Positions 62,303-64,000 of a stretch of 64,000 nt of DNA are shown piece by piece (the stretch's first letter is position 1; each line of letters begins with the position of its first letter). Origin of the DNA: JAJECS01 sp965198185 (GTDB lineage Bacteria; Chloroflexota; UBA11872). Both the position numbers and the translations under genes were made by a program. The stretch is from positions 992,001-1,056,000 of the forward strand of contig CBDAOU010000002.1 in assembly GCA_965198185.1 (NCBI GenBank). The letters run 5' to 3'. Below the pieces are notes generated by a model. It was not told where the DNA came from and ran no database searches. It was given only the letters and a program-made list of their open reading frames with translations.

Positions 62303-64000
62303 ATGACGCGGCGGAGAGTCCTGGCAGCCATCGCATTTGGCGGCGGCCTCGCCGCCTGCGGGGAAGCCGAGCCCACCCCGTTTGCGGTCCAGTTGCGCCC
62401 CTATTGGGAGCCCGCGCTTGAGGTCGCGACCGGATCGCTCGACGTGCTCCGCTCCCTCGCGATCAATACCGGCGCGTTCACCCGGGGTTCCCTTTCGACC
62501 GACCAGTTTCTGCTCAGCATCGAATCGCAAGTGCCGTCAATTTCCGCCGTTTCACAGCGCGTCATTCCACTGGGCCCGCCCCCGGATATCCAGGCGACCC
62601 ACGCCGCGCTGGTAGCGATGGTCGACGCCCTGGTCGAGATCGGCCCGACCGTCGGTGCCTACCGCGGGAGCGAACAACCCGAGCAGCTGATGCACCTCGT
62701 GACGCTCCAGCGGAGGGCTCGCGAGCGCCTTGGCGAATTCATTGACGGCATCGGTCCGGGGCTTGCGCAGGATGGGCTGCAGGCGCGTTTGGACGCAATC
62801 GGCGAGTCAACGATCGAGGCATGGCGCGTGCGCAAGCGCGCGGTACTGGTGGGGCCCTACGACGACGAGGCTGCGGCGCGCGCTGCGCTCGCCCGCCTCG
62901 TCGACGACGTGCGCCTCTCTCGCACCACGCCAGGCTGGGTCGAGATCGGCCGCTTTGCCGACCCCACGGCCGCCGACACCACCGCCGGCGCCTGGCTGGC
63001 CGGCGGCTTTCAGGTTCGGGTTGAAGACGTGACCGATCTCAGCTTCAGCGTGACCACACTTCGTGCGCCCGAGCGTCAATCGTGGCGCGAACTGCAATGG
63101 CTGGCGCGGCTGGATTTCGACCCGACGGATCTGGCAGCAGCCGAGTTTGGACAGCAGGTGGTGGCGGTGGCTCGCGCCGGAAACGTGGCCTCGTTTGGGG
63201 CGGACGGCGACCTGCGCTGGACACGCGACATGCGCATGGCACTGGCTCGAGTCTCCATGCAGCGCCACGGGGAGGTCGTGGCCGTTCACGGGTTCGACGT
63301 CCAGCTCTTGAACGCCGCGGGGAATCAAGTGTGGCCGTCCCCGTTTCGCCCGGACAATCAGCTCCTCGAGCAGGCCATTTTCGACGACGAGGGCACGCGC
63401 CTGGTGGTGCGCAGCACGAACGCCAGCGGGCTGGGCCGGGTGTTCGCGTTCAATCGGCAGGGCCAGGTGTGGGGCCCGACCAAGAGCTACATCTCGGCCG
63501 CGTGGGTCGATCTCGACAAGCGCAGCGGCACCGTGGCCGTGGGCTCGTCCAATCGTGGCGAGAACCAGGTCGTGCTGATCCGGCCAGACGGCAACCTCCA
63601 GCAGCGATTCGGCGTCGACGGCGACATCCTGCAGGTCATCTTCACGCAGGAGGGGGACCAGGTCATCACCCTGACCAGCGTCGGCCTCCAGGTCTTTGAG
63701 GCCGAAAGCGCCAATCTCCGGTCGCAGATGCGCTTTCCAGCCACCGCCGCCGCTCGGGCCCCTCGCGCCGACGTCCTGATTCTTGCGGGAGAAGCGGGCG
63801 TGGGCTCATTTACGCTCGACGGCACCGAGGTTTGGTTCGCGCCGCGCGTTCGCGCCCGCGCGGTCTTTCCCATGGACGACTACGTGGCGGCGCTGGTCGA
63901 CGACATGACGATCACCATCATCCGCTCCGATGGCGCCGTGATTGGCGACGCGACGACGCTCGCGCCGATCCGAGGCGTCGCCGTGGCGGCGGGCCTCAAC
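62303..64000 (+). CDS. Tat-type lipoprotein with SPOR-like segments and beta-propeller C-terminus (runs off end)
   Basis: An open frame of 566 codons without a stop before the window end. It starts MTRRRVLAAIAFGGGLAACG, a twin-arginine-like signal with an LAAC lipobox. A helical region (30-170) is followed by two SPOR-like segments near 180-250: AVLVGPYDDEAAARAALARL and GWVEIGRFADPTAADTTAGA. The rest is a series of beta-propeller-like repeats (VAVARAGNVASFGADGDLRW, VAVGSSNRGENQVVLIRPDG). SPOR domains bind denuded septal peptidoglycan, so a cell-wall role is possible. GTG 62276 is an alternative start. Confidence 0.6.
   Translation, partial: MTRRRVLAAIAFGGGLAACGEAEPTPFAVQLRPYWEPALEVATGSLDVLRSLAINTGAFTRGSLSTDQFLLSIESQVPSISAVSQRVIPLGPPPDIQATHAALVAMVDALVEIGPTVGAYRGSEQPEQLMHLVTLQRRARERLGEFIDGIGPGLAQDGLQARLDAIGESTIEAWRVRKRAVLVGPYDDEAAARAALARLVDDVRLSRTTPGWVEIGRFADPTAADTTAGAWLAGGFQVRVEDVTDLSFSVTTLRAPERQSWRELQWLARLDFDPTDLAAAEFGQQVVAVARAGNVASFGADGDLRWTRDMRMALARVSMQRHGEVVAVHGFDVQLLNAAGNQVWPSPFRPDNQLLEQAIFDDEGTRLVVRSTNASGLGRVFAFNRQGQVWGPTKSYISAAWVDLDKRSGTVAVGSSNRGENQVVLIRPDGNLQQRFGVDGDILQVIFTQEGDQVITLTSVGLQVFEAESANLRSQMRFPATAAARAPRADVLILAGEAGVGSFTLDGTEVWFAPRVRARAVFPMDDYVAALVDDMTITIIRSDGAVIGDATTLAPIRGVAVAAGLN

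Overview
The window is GC-rich (roughly two thirds G+C), almost fully coding and clearly chromosomal. Its core genes have the flavour of Chloroflexota. EF-Tu carries the DAPGHRDYIKNM switch II variant I associate with that phylum, the adenylate kinase is the short-LID type, GTG starts are frequent, and exported proteins carry Tat-like or lipoprotein signals. The phylum is an inference from these traits; no 16S gene is present. I found no tRNA, rRNA, CRISPR array, prophage or insertion sequence.

Left part (1-16.5 kb, mixed strands): the end of an aminotransferase, hflX and a ceramidase-like protein on +; a tyrosine recombinase and an HD-domain protein on -; a poorly coding 434-base gap with a strong palindromic operator; an enolase-superfamily protein on - divergent from an M23 peptidase and a beta-propeller protein; a glycine-cleavage cluster gcvH-gcvPA-gcvPB on - without gcvT; then on + mazG, a frameshifted SAM-hydrolase-like gene, an M50 protease, an HD protein and scpA-scpB.

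Middle (16.5-45.6 kb, all -): one uninterrupted run of 39 genes, read from right to left as rpoB-rpoC, rpsL-rpsG-fusA-tuf (str), rpsJ to rpsQ (S10), rplN to rpmJ (spc, with secY, adk, map and infA), rpsM-rpsK-rpsD-rpoA-rplQ (alpha), and truA-rplM-rpsI. Most genes touch or overlap their neighbours, so the run builds RNA polymerase, much of the ribosome, the elongation factors and the Sec channel as a nearly unbroken superoperon. Several proteins carry lineage-specific additions: the S17 acidic tail, IF-1 insert, S10 tail, S14 insert and RpoC coiled-coil insert. S12 has Arg at the classic streptomycin position. The rpoB leader has a terminator-like hairpin and a second tight hairpin next to the start codon.

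Right part (45.6-64 kb): grpE-dnaJ-prmA-hinT on -, preceded on the same strand by a ten-gene surface-polysaccharide cluster. That cluster has a small membrane protein, an RmlD-like reductase, five glycosyltransferases, an O-antigen ligase/polymerase-type protein, a polyprenyl glycosylphosphotransferase, and a large lipoprotein with NHL repeats overlapping the last of these. On + lie miaB and a partial Tat-type lipoprotein with two SPOR-like segments and a beta-propeller-like C-terminus, which runs off the end.

I did not find a clear-cut new defence or mobile system. The most unusual signals are the palindrome-covered promoter at 4.86 kb, a repeated TTATGTAAAGT motif resembling a dif half-site near the recombinase, the S12 substitution, and the NHL lipoprotein coupled to the polysaccharide cluster.
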